The notes below the pieces were generated by a model. The model was given only the letters and a program-made list of their open reading frames with translations. It did not search any database and had not been told where the DNA came from. A stretch of 64,000 nucleotides of DNA, taken from NCBI RefSeq assembly GCF_002929305.1, contig NZ_PJIO01000004.1:19963-83962 (forward strand). The letters are read 5' to 3'. Numbering within the stretch: position 1 is the first letter of the stretch; every line of letters starts with the position of its first letter. The stretch is from Arthrobacter sp. GMC3. Lineage in GTDB: Bacteria > Actinomycetota > Actinomycetes > Actinomycetales > Micrococcaceae. Made by a program: the position numbers and the translations under genes. Positions 42,890-51,716 of this stretch are shown here, piece by piece.

Positions 42890-44110
42890 TCACCGGGTCA
42901 AGAAGTCAGCACGACCGGGGGCAGTTCCGCCCTGTAAAACGGTTTTTTGTCGACGCAGCGCAATAAAACTGATGAGGGGACCAATGGCCAGTGGCAGAAA
43001 AGCGAACTGCCACCCGAACCAAGCCCCTGCCAGGGCGGTGAAGTAGATGGCCCCAATACTCATGAAGTAGCCGATTCCCATTTGCAGGGCAATGGCAGTG
43101 CCCACGGCCCGTCCGCCGGAGGCGTCCCCGGTCATGGCCGAATAGAGCGGGGAATCGGAAATAACCGAAATACCCCATGCCAGCAATATTGCGATCGCAA
43201 GCAATGAAGGCATCACCCCCAGCAGCGGACTCGCTAGTGCGCACACCATCGAAATGGCAACCGAACACCGGGCCACCAGCCTCTTGCCGAAGACTCCGGC
43301 AAGAGCACCGCCCAACAGACACCCAAGCGTTCCAGCAACCCCAATGATGGTGAAAGCTGCAAAGCCCACTCCAGTTGGACTGCCTGCCGCGAAAGCGGGC
43401 AGAGTCACCAGCAGCATGGGTAGCCACACCCAGAGCCCGTAAACCTCCCACATGTGAGCGATGTAGGCAATAGTTATTCGCCGTTGCGCGGGGTCGCGGG
43501 CAAGCCGGAACAAGTCCGCCAACGTGCTTGTTCCCACGGCAAGAACATGCGGGCCATTGCGCAGCTTGAGCGCCAGCAGTGCGGCTATGGCCGCGGCGAT
43601 GGCACTGACTATGAGCACCTGGCGCCAGTCATTGAGTGGCGAATCCGTCAACAGGTAGGGTGCTGCGGTGCCGAGAGTGAGGGCGGCGACCATGGTCGAT
43701 ACGGCAAGGCCCCGCCAGCGCGGAGCAGACCAGGACACCGTGGCCCGCATTCCTGGGGGATAGACGGCAGCCAGACATAGCCCGACGGCGCCACGAGAAA
43801 CGATGAGCAGGAGCAAACTCTCGTCATTGAATAGAGGAAGGAGTGTGAAGGCACCAGTGGCTAGAGCGCCCAGCGGGACAACCACCGAGGGCGCGACGCG
43901 GTCACTGAGCCGAAGGAGGCCCACGAGGACGGCACCCAAGGCGAAACCAAGCTGGACGACGGCGGTCAACAACGCCTTTTGCGCTGGGCCAAGGCCAAAG
44001 TCGGCGACCAACGACGGCACTGCCGCCGCCGTCGCGAACCAGGTCGAGACGGCCAATACCTGGATCAGGACGCCCAGTGTAATTTGGGCCAGGGCCCGGG
44101 AATTGTTCAT
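42890..44110 (-). CDS. MFS transporter
   Basis: 406 residues, about 12 helices. MFS loop features include VGLLRLSDRVAPS after helix 2 and the start NNSRALAQITLGVLIQVLAVSTWF. The end FLTR is short and hydrophilic. No substrate can be read from the sequence. The start codon lies in a perfect 15-bp hairpin, which also occupies the ribosome-binding region. It follows the aldehyde dehydrogenase gene on the same strand with a 49-bp gap and may be co-regulated. Confidence 0.8.
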   Translation of the reverse strand: MNNSRALAQITLGVLIQVLAVSTWFATAAAVPSLVADFGLGPAQKALLTAVVQLGFALGAVLVGLLRLSDRVAPSVVVPLGALATGAFTLLPLFNDESLLLLIVSRGAVGLCLAAVYPPGMRATVSWSAPRWRGLAVSTMVAALTLGTAAPYLLTDSPLNDWRQVLIVSAIAAAIAALLALKLRNGPHVLAVGTSTLADLFRLARDPAQRRITIAYIAHMWEVYGLWVWLPMLLVTLPAFAAGSPTGVGFAAFTIIGVAGTLGCLLGGALAGVFGKRLVARCSVAISMVCALASPLLGVMPSLLAIAILLAWGISVISDSPLYSAMTGDASGGRAVGTAIALQMGIGYFMSIGAIYFTALAGAWFGWQFAFLPLAIGPLISFIALRRQKTVLQGGTAPGRADFLTR

Positions 44111-44123
44111 TCCCGGGCCCTGG
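44089..44123 (-). promoter_or_regulatory. Perfect 15-bp hairpin covering the MFS start codon
   Basis: Arms CCAGGGCCCGGGAAT and ATTCCCGGGCCCTGG flank a five-base loop. On the minus strand the MFS ATG spans the edge of the loop, so an RNA hairpin would hide the translation start. It could also stop transcripts arriving from the aldehyde dehydrogenase gene. Confidence 0.7.
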
Positions 44124-44159
44124 TGGCGCTACAGCAGGCCGCCGCAAGCATGGGAGACT

Positions 44160-45686
44160 TCACGGAGCCAGACTTGTCCATACCGTTTTAGTCTCCAAAT
44201 AGGACTCGAGATTCGCATGTCCCATATCTCGCCCGTACCCAGATCTCTTGTACCCGCCGAACGGGGCCGCAGCGTCTGTTGCCCCGTACATATTGATGTA
44301 CACCGTCCCGGCCTGCAATAGTCTGGCAAGCCGGTTCGCGCGGGAAATATCCTTGGTCCAGATGCCAGCCGCCAGCCCGTAGGGAGAGTCGTTTGCGCGT
44401 CGCGCGATTTCCTCAAGGTCGTCAAACGGTTGCGCTACGACCACGGGCCCGAATATCTCCTCACGAACCGCAGTCATGGAGTCATTGACGTTTGTTAGAA
44501 CAGTGGGGCGAATGTAGTACCCATTCGGATTGGTGGCATCTGGCAGGGCGGATCCGCCTGCGGACAAGGTTGCCCCGTCAGCCAGCGCCCCATCAATGTA
44601 GCCCCGAACCCGTTCATGTTGCCGGGCACTGATGACCGGGCCAATCTCTGAACCGCTAACAAGACCATGACCCACCGTCATCGTGGAAGCGATGTCGCTG
44701 AGCTTGCCAACAACATCGTCAAAGACGCGCGATTCGATGTAGAGCCGGGAACCGGCGGCACAGGCCTGCCCGGCATTGAAGAAGATGGCGCTCGCAGCCC
44801 CGGTGGCAGCCTCCTGGGCGGGGCTGTCCGCAAAGATAATGTTGGGGCTTTTCCCGCCCAGTTCGAGGGTCACCCGTTTGATCTGGGTGGCAGCCCGCTG
44901 CGCAATTCTCTGCCCCACGACGGTGGATCCGGTGAAGGCAATCTTGTCCACACCCGGGTGATCCACCAACGCCTCCCCGGCCTCTGCCCCATATCCGGTG
45001 AGGATGTTCAATACCCCGTCAGGGAGTCCAGCCTCGAGCGCCAACTGGCCGAATCGCAGTGCACTGAGCGGAGTGTTTTCTGCCGGTTTGAGGATAATGG
45101 TGCAGCCTGCCGCCAGCGCCGGAGCCATCTTCCAGATCGCCATCAACAGTGGGTAGTTCCATGGGACGATCTGGGCTACGACGCCGACAGGCTCGCGTTC
45201 AGTGCGCACCATCGTATCCGGCACGGACACGGGAATGGTGTTGCCCTCTATTTTTGATGGCCAGCCGGCAAAGTACTCCAAGTGCTTGATGGACAGGGGG
45301 AGATCGACCTCCGCGGCGGCGGAGCGAAGCTTACCGGCGTCGAGCACCTCAAGTTCAATGAACTCCTCGGCATGGGTTTCCAGCAATCGGGCGATGCGCT
45401 CAATAATGCGGCCCCGATCAAGTGCACTCATTCGGCGCCACGGGGAACTCGGATCGAAGGCGCGGCGGGCTGCGCGAACGGCAGCATCAGCGTCACTCGC
45501 GTCAGCCGCGGCGGAATGGGTGATCACCTGACCGGTGCCAGGATCCACCACCTCGATGGTTCGTCCGGAGTTGGCAGGGACCATCCTGCCGCCGATCAGC
45601 AGCCGGGGAGGAGCGGCAAGGAATGCCTTTGTGGCGGCACTGACATCGGCGTCAAAAGTGGTTGGAAATGCGGTTTCGGGGGTCAT
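44160..45686 (-). CDS. NAD(P)-dependent aldehyde dehydrogenase
   Basis: 508 residues. The family residues are present: Glu in RVTLELGGKSPNIIFAD, catalytic Cys in FFNAGQACAAGSRLYI and the cofactor region KIAFTGSTVVGQRIAQ. The C-terminal INMYGATDAAAPFGGYKRSGYGRDMG is typical. It lies next to a class II aldolase gene, so it may oxidise the aldehyde the aldolase releases (lactaldehyde or glycolaldehyde). The substrate is inferred. Confidence 0.87.
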   Translation of the reverse strand: MTPETAFPTTFDADVSAATKAFLAAPPRLLIGGRMVPANSGRTIEVVDPGTGQVITHSAAADASDADAAVRAARRAFDPSSPWRRMSALDRGRIIERIARLLETHAEEFIELEVLDAGKLRSAAAEVDLPLSIKHLEYFAGWPSKIEGNTIPVSVPDTMVRTEREPVGVVAQIVPWNYPLLMAIWKMAPALAAGCTIILKPAENTPLSALRFGQLALEAGLPDGVLNILTGYGAEAGEALVDHPGVDKIAFTGSTVVGQRIAQRAATQIKRVTLELGGKSPNIIFADSPAQEAATGAASAIFFNAGQACAAGSRLYIESRVFDDVVGKLSDIASTMTVGHGLVSGSEIGPVISARQHERVRGYIDGALADGATLSAGGSALPDATNPNGYYIRPTVLTNVNDSMTAVREEIFGPVVVAQPFDDLEEIARRANDSPYGLAAGIWTKDISRANRLARLLQAGTVYINMYGATDAAAPFGGYKRSGYGRDMGHANLESYLETKTVWTSLAP

Positions 45687-45707
45687 GTCTGTCCTTGATC
45701 GGGGATG

Positions 45708-46340
45708 TTACGCGTGGTGCAGGGCAGCGAAGGCCTCGGCGGGCATGGCGCTTGTGGTGTCGCCTAGCAGCAGGGCGCGGTAGGTGGCGGTGGCCGCCTC
45801 CTCAAGGTTCAGCGCCCGTCGAAAGGCCATGGAAATGGTGTCGCCCAACGCTGAGCACCCGTGGTTGCCCATGATGATGCAGTTGTGTTCGCGGGCTTGT
45901 TCGGCCGCCGACTCTGCCAATTCATCCGAGCCGTTGGGGTAGTAGGGTGTGGTGCCGATGGAACGGACGTAGTAGGCGTGGTCAAGGGTCAGCAGCCGGA
46001 CGTCATATCCCAGAGCGTCAATGAGGACGGCATGCTGTGGGTGCACGTGGACCACCGAGTTGATGTCCGGGCGTTCCTGGTAGCTGCGCTGGTGCAGTTT
46101 CCATTCGCTTGAGGGGTTGGGATTGCCGCCCCGGACGTCACCGGCCAGGCTCATGATCGAGAAGTCGGATGGGGTCAGCCGGTCCAGCCAGGTGCCGGAT
46201 CCTGTCACGACAAAGGTATCGGCTGAAAGACGAGCCGACAGGTTGCCGCCGCTTGCCAGGGCCAGCCCGCGGTCGACGGCGCTCCGGCCGACGTCGCTAA
46301 GTTCTGCCAGGATGGCGTCGAGGTCTTGGTTTTCGTTCAT
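45708..46340 (-). CDS. Class II aldolase/adducin-family protein
   Basis: 210 residues from ATG 46340; upstream in-frame sequence lacks features. Zinc ligands HVHPQHAV and NHGCSALGDTI fit L-fuculose-phosphate and related aldolases, with the phosphate-binding start LASGGNLSARL and TGSGTWLDRL. It should split a ketose phosphate into dihydroxyacetone phosphate and an aldehyde. It is followed by the aldehyde dehydrogenase gene and preceded by the polyol-type carrier, giving a transporter-aldolase-dehydrogenase unit. Confidence 0.83.
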   Translation of the reverse strand: MNENQDLDAILAELSDVGRSAVDRGLALASGGNLSARLSADTFVVTGSGTWLDRLTPSDFSIMSLAGDVRGGNPNPSSEWKLHQRSYQERPDINSVVHVHPQHAVLIDALGYDVRLLTLDHAYYVRSIGTTPYYPNGSDELAESAAEQAREHNCIIMGNHGCSALGDTISMAFRRALNLEEAATATYRALLLGDTTSAMPAEAFAALHHA

Positions 46341-46420
46341 GGAAGGTGTCCTAGGTGCTGGTTCTTGGGTGAATTGAAATGCGAGGGTTCCGGGCAGTTG
46401 TCCGGTCAATACTCAGGTGC

Positions 46421-47749
46421 TCACTGGATACGGACCGCCTGGTCCGCCGCGGGCACGTCAAGTTGCTCCGGGATGGCCGTCCCGAGGTTCTCCGAGCCGT
46501 CGCTGCCTGCTCGCTGGCGCAGGGCAAACGTCAACCCAAAGCCAACGAGGTAGAGCGAGGCGATAATCCAAACAGTGGCCTCAATGCCGATGGGCGTGAC
46601 GAGTCCTGCAATAACCGGGCCGATGAACTGGCTCAGACCCGCGCCAAGGTTGAGAATTGCAATTGCTGCGGCCTTATTCTGGGGGGCCAGTAGCGGAACG
46701 ATTGCGCTGAGCGGGACGAACATGCCCAAGGCAAGCCCGTAGACAACGGCAATAGTGATGGTGATGCCGAATTCGGGGCCAATGATGGTGGGTACGTAGT
46801 AGAGGGCCAAGACCGTGGCGAAGGATCCGATGCCACCGGCCCAGGCAACCACATTGATGCGACCTAGCCAATCGGAAAGGTATCCGGAGATAAGGTTCGC
46901 CGCCACGTTGGCGGCCAGCATGGTGCCCCAAATGAACTGCCATTCCGCCAGGCTGAACCCGACGTCGCGCACCATGTAGGTGGTCAGGAAAACAACGAAG
47001 GCGTAGAAGGACAAGGTGTTGATGAGGCGGACAATGCCGCCAAAGCCGACCCGCGGATTTGTCTTAACAATCGTCACGCTATTGACTACTCCGCGGACGC
47101 TGTCCCGGACAGTAACGGCTGCAGTCTGTGGGTTACGCAAAAGGAACAAGACCATGAGTCCGCCGATTGCTACGAAGGCAAGCGAGAGCCAGAGGGTGGC
47201 CAATGGCCCGATGACGGGAATGACGGCTCCGGCGAAGTAGGAGCTGATGACGCCCAAGCCCAGGGTGGAGAAGAACCAGTACCAGCCGACGGCCTTGCCC
47301 ATGACCTTTTCCGGAGTGTCAATGGTCACCCACACCAGGAAACCGTAGGCAAACATGGGGTACCCGAGCCCGCGGATACCAAAGGCGACGAGCATGACAG
47401 TGAAGTTCTCCTGCATGAGTCCGAACAAGAGAAAAACGAGTTCAAAGACGACCCAAATGACAAAGCCAACCATCATGACCCGCTTGGGCCCCCAGGCTTC
47501 GGCGAGAGCCCCGCTGAGCCAAGCCGCCAAGGCCACCACAATTCCGTACGTGGCCCACAGCGTGGCAACGTTGCCCTCGGAGAAGCCGAGTGAGTCGAGG
47601 TAAGGCGAGAGGAACCCGGCTTCAATGCCGTCACCCACCATAAAAATTGTCAGGGCGACGAAGCCCCAAGCGATAGGACGGGAAATGCCTTGGCGGCGCA
47701 GCAATCTTGCGAACCGCGTTTCCGGCGTGGATGGACTACTGGTGACCAT
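46421..47749 (-). CDS. MFS sugar/polyol transporter (polyol permease group)
   Basis: 442 residues from ATG 47749, preceded by GGAG; earlier in-frame codons lie in the promoter. The segment MVGDGIEAGFLSPYLDSLGF in the first helix matches ribitol/arabinitol-type permeases. About 12 helices are visible, with loops GALAEAWGPKRVMMVG and GYLSDWLGRINVVAW. It imports the substrate of the neighbouring kinase/aldolase enzymes, probably a polyol or pentose/tetrose sugar. Confidence 0.82.
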   Translation of the reverse strand: MVTSSPSTPETRFARLLRRQGISRPIAWGFVALTIFMVGDGIEAGFLSPYLDSLGFSEGNVATLWATYGIVVALAAWLSGALAEAWGPKRVMMVGFVIWVVFELVFLLFGLMQENFTVMLVAFGIRGLGYPMFAYGFLVWVTIDTPEKVMGKAVGWYWFFSTLGLGVISSYFAGAVIPVIGPLATLWLSLAFVAIGGLMVLFLLRNPQTAAVTVRDSVRGVVNSVTIVKTNPRVGFGGIVRLINTLSFYAFVVFLTTYMVRDVGFSLAEWQFIWGTMLAANVAANLISGYLSDWLGRINVVAWAGGIGSFATVLALYYVPTIIGPEFGITITIAVVYGLALGMFVPLSAIVPLLAPQNKAAAIAILNLGAGLSQFIGPVIAGLVTPIGIEATVWIIASLYLVGFGLTFALRQRAGSDGSENLGTAIPEQLDVPAADQAVRIQ

Positions 47750-47797
47750 GTCGAGACTCCTCGTTGAGTGAACCGGGATGAGATCCAGATAAAAGTG

Positions 47798-47822
47798 TGA
47801 ACATTTGTTCAATGTATTGAAC
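47798..47822. promoter_or_regulatory. Candidate SorC operator between MFS and regulator genes
   Basis: TGAACA-TT-TGTTCA forms a perfect palindrome at 47798-47811, followed by a third half site TTGAAC at 47817-47822. It lies between divergent transport and regulator genes, and related half sites occur before the kinase gene. Confidence 0.55.
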
Positions 47823-47922
47823 TGATGTACCTTTATCTTGAAGTGATATTCCTCTCCTGTCAAGGACTCGCGTGACAGCGAGGCAGTTCTGACGCCGTCG
47901 TACCTCGTGAAAGGATGACTAC

Positions 47923-48834
47923 ATGCTTATGGGACGCGTAGCACGCATGTATTACGAACACGGACTTACCCATCAAGAGATAGCGAATTTGTTGGGTGTC
48001 TCTCGTGTGCGCGTCACGCGGCTGCTCGCCGAGGCGCGTGAAAGTGGCATGGTCGAGATTATTGTGCACGTTGCCGAGTCGCTATTTGCGGATGAGGAAC
48101 AGGCCCTGGTGGAGCGTTATGGCATCAAGCAGGCGTGGGTTGCGCCCAGTGTTGCCGAGGCGAGCAAGGCCGACAGGGCCTTTGCGGTCTTGGGTGCCGA
48201 AAGCTTGTCGCAGATCATCGAGAAGGGCTCTGTGGTCGCCTTGGGGCTCTCCACTGCTGTGGCCCTGGTCGTGAGTTCCTTTCCCATGCGCCCACTGGAG
48301 GCGAGCTTCGTCCCTCTAGCCGGCAGTACCGGCGGTTTGGCCAAAGGTGCGAACCCGCATCAATTGGCGTTAGAACTTGCTGCTCGCACTCAGGGGAGTG
48401 CTTTTCATTTGCCGGCGCCCCTTCTTGCGGCATCGACTGAAGCGGCACTTTCGGCGTACGCCGACCCTGGCGTCAAGGAGGTGCTGGTCATGGCGGAGGG
48501 CGCAGATGTCCTAGTGGCCGGGCTGGGCGGCATGGAAGCAGGGCAGGGAATCCTGCTCGGAAACCTGACCGCGGATCAGCGCGAAGACCTGCTGCGCAGG
48601 GGGGCTGTAGGCGACATGGGCGGGCGTTTCTTTGACGCGGCAGGAAATGCTGTCACAGGGCCGCTGGATGACAGGGTAGTTGGCGTTACCCTTGAGGCGC
48701 TTAAGAGCATCCCGAATCGCTTGGTGGTGGCGCGGGGTGCCACCAAGGTGACGCCGCTCAAGGCAGCCCTCGCGGGTGGTCTTGTGAACATGCTTGTCAC
48801 TGACGTGGACACCGCGAGGGCCTTGCTGCTTTAG
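47923..48834 (+). CDS. SorC/DeoR-type sugar-binding transcriptional regulator
   Basis: 303 residues. The N-terminal helix-turn-helix is MYYEHGLTHQEIANLLGVSRVRVTRLLAEARESGMV. The sugar-phosphate-binding domain follows (LGLSTAVALVVSSF, VPLAGSTGGLAKGANPHQLALELA, AVGDMGGRFFDAAGNAV). It regulates the divergent carrier operon and probably the kinase/dehydrogenase operon, since candidate half sites lie before both. The effector is likely a phosphorylated product of the FGGY kinase. Confidence 0.87.
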   Translation: MLMGRVARMYYEHGLTHQEIANLLGVSRVRVTRLLAEARESGMVEIIVHVAESLFADEEQALVERYGIKQAWVAPSVAEASKADRAFAVLGAESLSQIIEKGSVVALGLSTAVALVVSSFPMRPLEASFVPLAGSTGGLAKGANPHQLALELAARTQGSAFHLPAPLLAASTEAALSAYADPGVKEVLVMAEGADVLVAGLGGMEAGQGILLGNLTADQREDLLRRGAVGDMGGRFFDAAGNAVTGPLDDRVVGVTLEALKSIPNRLVVARGATKVTPLKAALAGGLVNMLVTDVDTARALLL

Positions 48835-48838
48835 GGAA

Positions 48839-49852
48839 TCATGCGGGGGCGGGAGCGAGGGCTGTCTTGTTTGCGATCGCCTCCATGGGTTCGCCAAGCC
48901 GCCACGCCTTCAGGGCCTTAGCGGTGATGCGGGAGTGCTCGGCAATAACGTCGTCGGAGGCTCCGGCAATGTGCGGAGTCAGAGTCACGTTCTCCAGGGT
49001 GAACAACTCGGAGTTAGCGGGTAGGGGCTCTTGATAGTAAACATCGAAGCCAGCGCCGGCAATGCGCTTGTTCCGCAAAACCTCCATTAGTGCGCTCTCG
49101 TCGATGATGGCAGCCCGCCCCGCGTTGATAAGGAACGCTTCAGGTTTCATCAGGGCTAGTTCCTCGGTACCGATCAGGCCTTCAGTCTGGGGCATGAGTG
49201 GCACATGGACGGTGATGATGTCAGAAGTTGCCATGACTTCCTCCAGGGGCACTACCTCTGCGTCGACGCCAAAGGTGTCGCTGGCCAGGAACGGATCGTA
49301 GACCTTGACGTTCATGCCGAATCCCAGTGCCCGCCTCATCATCCGCCGCCCCACAGCACCGCCCCCAAGGATGCCAAGAGTTCGCCCGCCCAGCCCGATG
49401 CTGCGGAAGCGCTCATAGGGTTCAAAGACGTCTTCCGCGGACCAGTTTCCGGCCCGCAACCAGCGCTCCGAGGCGCTGACCTGGCGCACCGTTGCCAGCA
49501 GGAGTGCGAAACTCAGGTCTGCGGTGACCTCGGCGTTACGTCCGGGGGTCGTCACCACGGGGATGCCGCGCGCGCTGCAGGCTGCAAGATCGACATTGAC
49601 GGGTTTGGCGCGGCACGAGATGACGACTTGCAGATGAGGGGCCAGGGCAAGTGTTGCTTCATCGACCACGTCGAGCTCGGCAACAATAACATTCGCCGTG
49701 GACAGCTCGGCCTCAAGAAGCCGATCCGCCAACGAGTCTCCGGACATTGTGGGGTTAATGATTTTTACCTCAAAGTCCGCGGCGAGAAGTTCGGCGACGG
49801 CCGGGTCAAAGGGTGCGGTGACGAGGACTTTGGGCTTGTTGGTAACTTCCAT
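48839..49852 (-). CDS. D-isomer-specific 2-hydroxyacid dehydrogenase
   Basis: 337 residues. The nucleotide loop is LGILGGGAVGRRMMRRAL. The catalytic triad is readable as Arg in INAGRAAIIDESAL, Glu in YQEPLPANS and His in LTPHIAGASDD. The family includes phosphoglycerate and erythronate-type dehydrogenases. It is only 11 bp from the kinase gene, so both act on one pathway. The exact substrate is unknown. Its stop lies four bases after the convergent SorC gene's stop. Confidence 0.87.
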   Translation of the reverse strand: MEVTNKPKVLVTAPFDPAVAELLAADFEVKIINPTMSGDSLADRLLEAELSTANVIVAELDVVDEATLALAPHLQVVISCRAKPVNVDLAACSARGIPVVTTPGRNAEVTADLSFALLLATVRQVSASERWLRAGNWSAEDVFEPYERFRSIGLGGRTLGILGGGAVGRRMMRRALGFGMNVKVYDPFLASDTFGVDAEVVPLEEVMATSDIITVHVPLMPQTEGLIGTEELALMKPEAFLINAGRAAIIDESALMEVLRNKRIAGAGFDVYYQEPLPANSELFTLENVTLTPHIAGASDDVIAEHSRITAKALKAWRLGEPMEAIANKTALAPAPA

Positions 49853-49862
49853 GATGCTGCTC

Positions 49863-51422
49863 CTACGGAGTTGGAAATGCGGTGGCTACCGGCATCTCGG
49901 AGGGTGGGTTTTTGGAGAGAGTGCGGAGGGATCGCAGTTGCGGCCAGTGCGGACGCAAGGCATCTCGGGTGGAAAGGAATGTTTGGTACCCGTTGCGGTA
50001 TACCGCGAGGTTGCTTGTTGTTGGATGAAAAGTACTCGATTTGGGGACCATGGCAGTAACCGCGGCGCGAAGGTCCGGGTGAATACCTGCTGCCACTGCG
50101 GCGAGGCTCGCCACGCCCCTTGCGCCAACCTCTGGCTCATCCTGTCTGACCACGCAGCGCCCGGAGACATCGGCAAGAATCGAGCACAAGAGGTCAGAAT
50201 CCGATCCGCCGCCGCAAATGGCCAGATCCTCGGTGAGGCCTAGTGCGTCCAGGCATTCGGTCAACGAATATGCCAGGCCCTCGTAAACACTGCGAAGTAG
50301 CTGCGCTGGTGTGGTGGTTATGCTCATGCCAAGCCATGATGCTGACGCGCTGCCGTCAGTGAAGGGGGCGCGTTCTCCGCTGGGGGAACCGTAGGGCAAG
50401 TAGACCAGTCCACCGCTTCCGGCGGGAACGGACCTAGCTTTGCTTTCGACCTCGTGCCACGGCAGATCGCCCAGGCCCAGGGATTCACGCGCCCAGTCAA
50501 GGTTTGGGGTCCCCGTCATGGGGGCCAAGCATTCAAGGACTTGGCTGCCACGTCCTGTGGAAAGGACAATGCTCGATGAGGTGCGAACGTCCTGGCGGGA
50601 CGCATGCAATACGCCCACGAAACCGGTTGTACCCAAAATGGCGTATCCCTCCCCGGATTCAATGGCGCCCAAGCCAACGCCCGCAGCTGCCGTGTCCACC
50701 ATCCCGACAGCGACCGGAATGCCTGCAGGTAACCCCAACTGGCGGGCTACCCGTACTTCTAGGATGCCCGCGATGGCTTGTGGGTCAAGGACTTCTGGTA
50801 ACTTCGAGCGAAGGCCGGACTGGCCGAGTGCGGAGAGTAGTTCCTCCGAGTAGGCGCCAGTTGAGGTGTCAAGGTAGGTGCGTGAGGCCTCACTGGGGTC
50901 CGTTGCGATTCTCCCCGTGAGTTTGTATCGCAGCCAGTCTTTGCAGTTGAGCTGGTGGTCTAGAGCGGCATTGACTGCTGGTTCCGCCGCCGCGATCTCC
51001 TCGAAGAGGAGCGGAAGAGCGCCGGGGAAAAGCGGGGATCCAGTAATCTCGTGAACCGCCGCGGCACGGCCGTCCGCTGTCCAGCGTTCCAATCGGTTCT
51101 CGGCCCGTGCGTCAAGCCACAGGGCGGCTCGCCTGAGCGGCAGGCCTCTGCTGTCAACAAACCAGGCGCCGTCGCCCTGACCTGTTAGTCCGATGGCAAG
51201 TACGTCGCAGTCCACCAGTTGATCCACCACGGCGGTGATCGTGGAAGCTGCCGCATCCCAGATATGGCTCATGTCTGCCTCGGCTGCGCCGGTGTCCGCG
51301 CGCTCGATGTGCACGCTGGAGCGGGCGATTCCTGCAATCTGCCCTGACAACGTGAATGCAACGGTCTTAACGGAAGTGGTCCCGGCGTCAATGCCGAGGA
51401 TAATGCTGGTGCGTCCTTGCAC
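49863..51422 (-). CDS. FGGY-family carbohydrate kinase
   Basis: 519 residues from GTG 51422, which follows GGAG; the frame stays open to 51470 but that would run into the candidate operator. Signatures are ILGIDAGTTSVKTVAFTLSG at the N-terminus, AIGLTGQGDGAWFVD, the catalytic-region AVGMVDTAAAGVGLGAI and ICGGGSDSDLLCSILADVSG at the end. It phosphorylates a ketose, polyol or sugar-acid entering through the neighbouring carrier. Xylulose- or fuculose-like substrates are possible; sequence alone does not decide. Confidence 0.87.
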   Translation of the reverse strand: MQGRTSIILGIDAGTTSVKTVAFTLSGQIAGIARSSVHIERADTGAAEADMSHIWDAAASTITAVVDQLVDCDVLAIGLTGQGDGAWFVDSRGLPLRRAALWLDARAENRLERWTADGRAAAVHEITGSPLFPGALPLLFEEIAAAEPAVNAALDHQLNCKDWLRYKLTGRIATDPSEASRTYLDTSTGAYSEELLSALGQSGLRSKLPEVLDPQAIAGILEVRVARQLGLPAGIPVAVGMVDTAAAGVGLGAIESGEGYAILGTTGFVGVLHASRQDVRTSSSIVLSTGRGSQVLECLAPMTGTPNLDWARESLGLGDLPWHEVESKARSVPAGSGGLVYLPYGSPSGERAPFTDGSASASWLGMSITTTPAQLLRSVYEGLAYSLTECLDALGLTEDLAICGGGSDSDLLCSILADVSGRCVVRQDEPEVGARGVASLAAVAAGIHPDLRAAVTAMVPKSSTFHPTTSNLAVYRNGYQTFLSTRDALRPHWPQLRSLRTLSKNPPSEMPVATAFPTP

Positions 51423-51432
51423 TGGAAGACTC

Positions 51433-51466
51433 CGAACATTAGTACGTTGATGTGATCTATTGTTCA
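51433..51466. promoter_or_regulatory. Candidate SorC operator before the kinase gene
   Basis: CGAACA and TGTTCA half sites face each other across 22 bases, just upstream of the kinase start. The half sites match those in front of the SorC gene. The wide spacing suits SorC-type tetramer binding. Confidence 0.45.
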
Positions 51467-51639
51467 GCATAGGCGCTTTTAGTGCGACACGCTAGCGCAC
51501 GGCGAGCTGCCGCCATTTTTCATCCCGAAGACATTTGGGGCGTGATCTTCCCGGCGAGAGGTCCCTTTGGGGTCACCGGGGCGGCGGGTGGGCAATCAAG
51601 GTTGGAGTGGGAATGATGAAATTCTTTCAAGAAATATTT

Positions 51640-51695
51640 GATTAACCGCTTGACCATTGCGAAAGTGGGGCGTTATGGTCTTGAATAACCGGTTA
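51640..51695 (+). promoter_or_regulatory. Promoter and LacI-type operators of the levan operon
   Basis: A -35 TTGACC (51650-51655) and -10 TATGGT (51674-51679) are separated by 18 bp. The palindrome TAACCGGTTA (51686-51695) sits at the expected start site, and a related half TTAACCGCTTGA overlaps the -35. A LacI-family regulator is encoded in the same operon. Confidence 0.6.
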
Positions 51696-51716
51696 ACCAA
51701 CTAGTTTGAGGTGACG

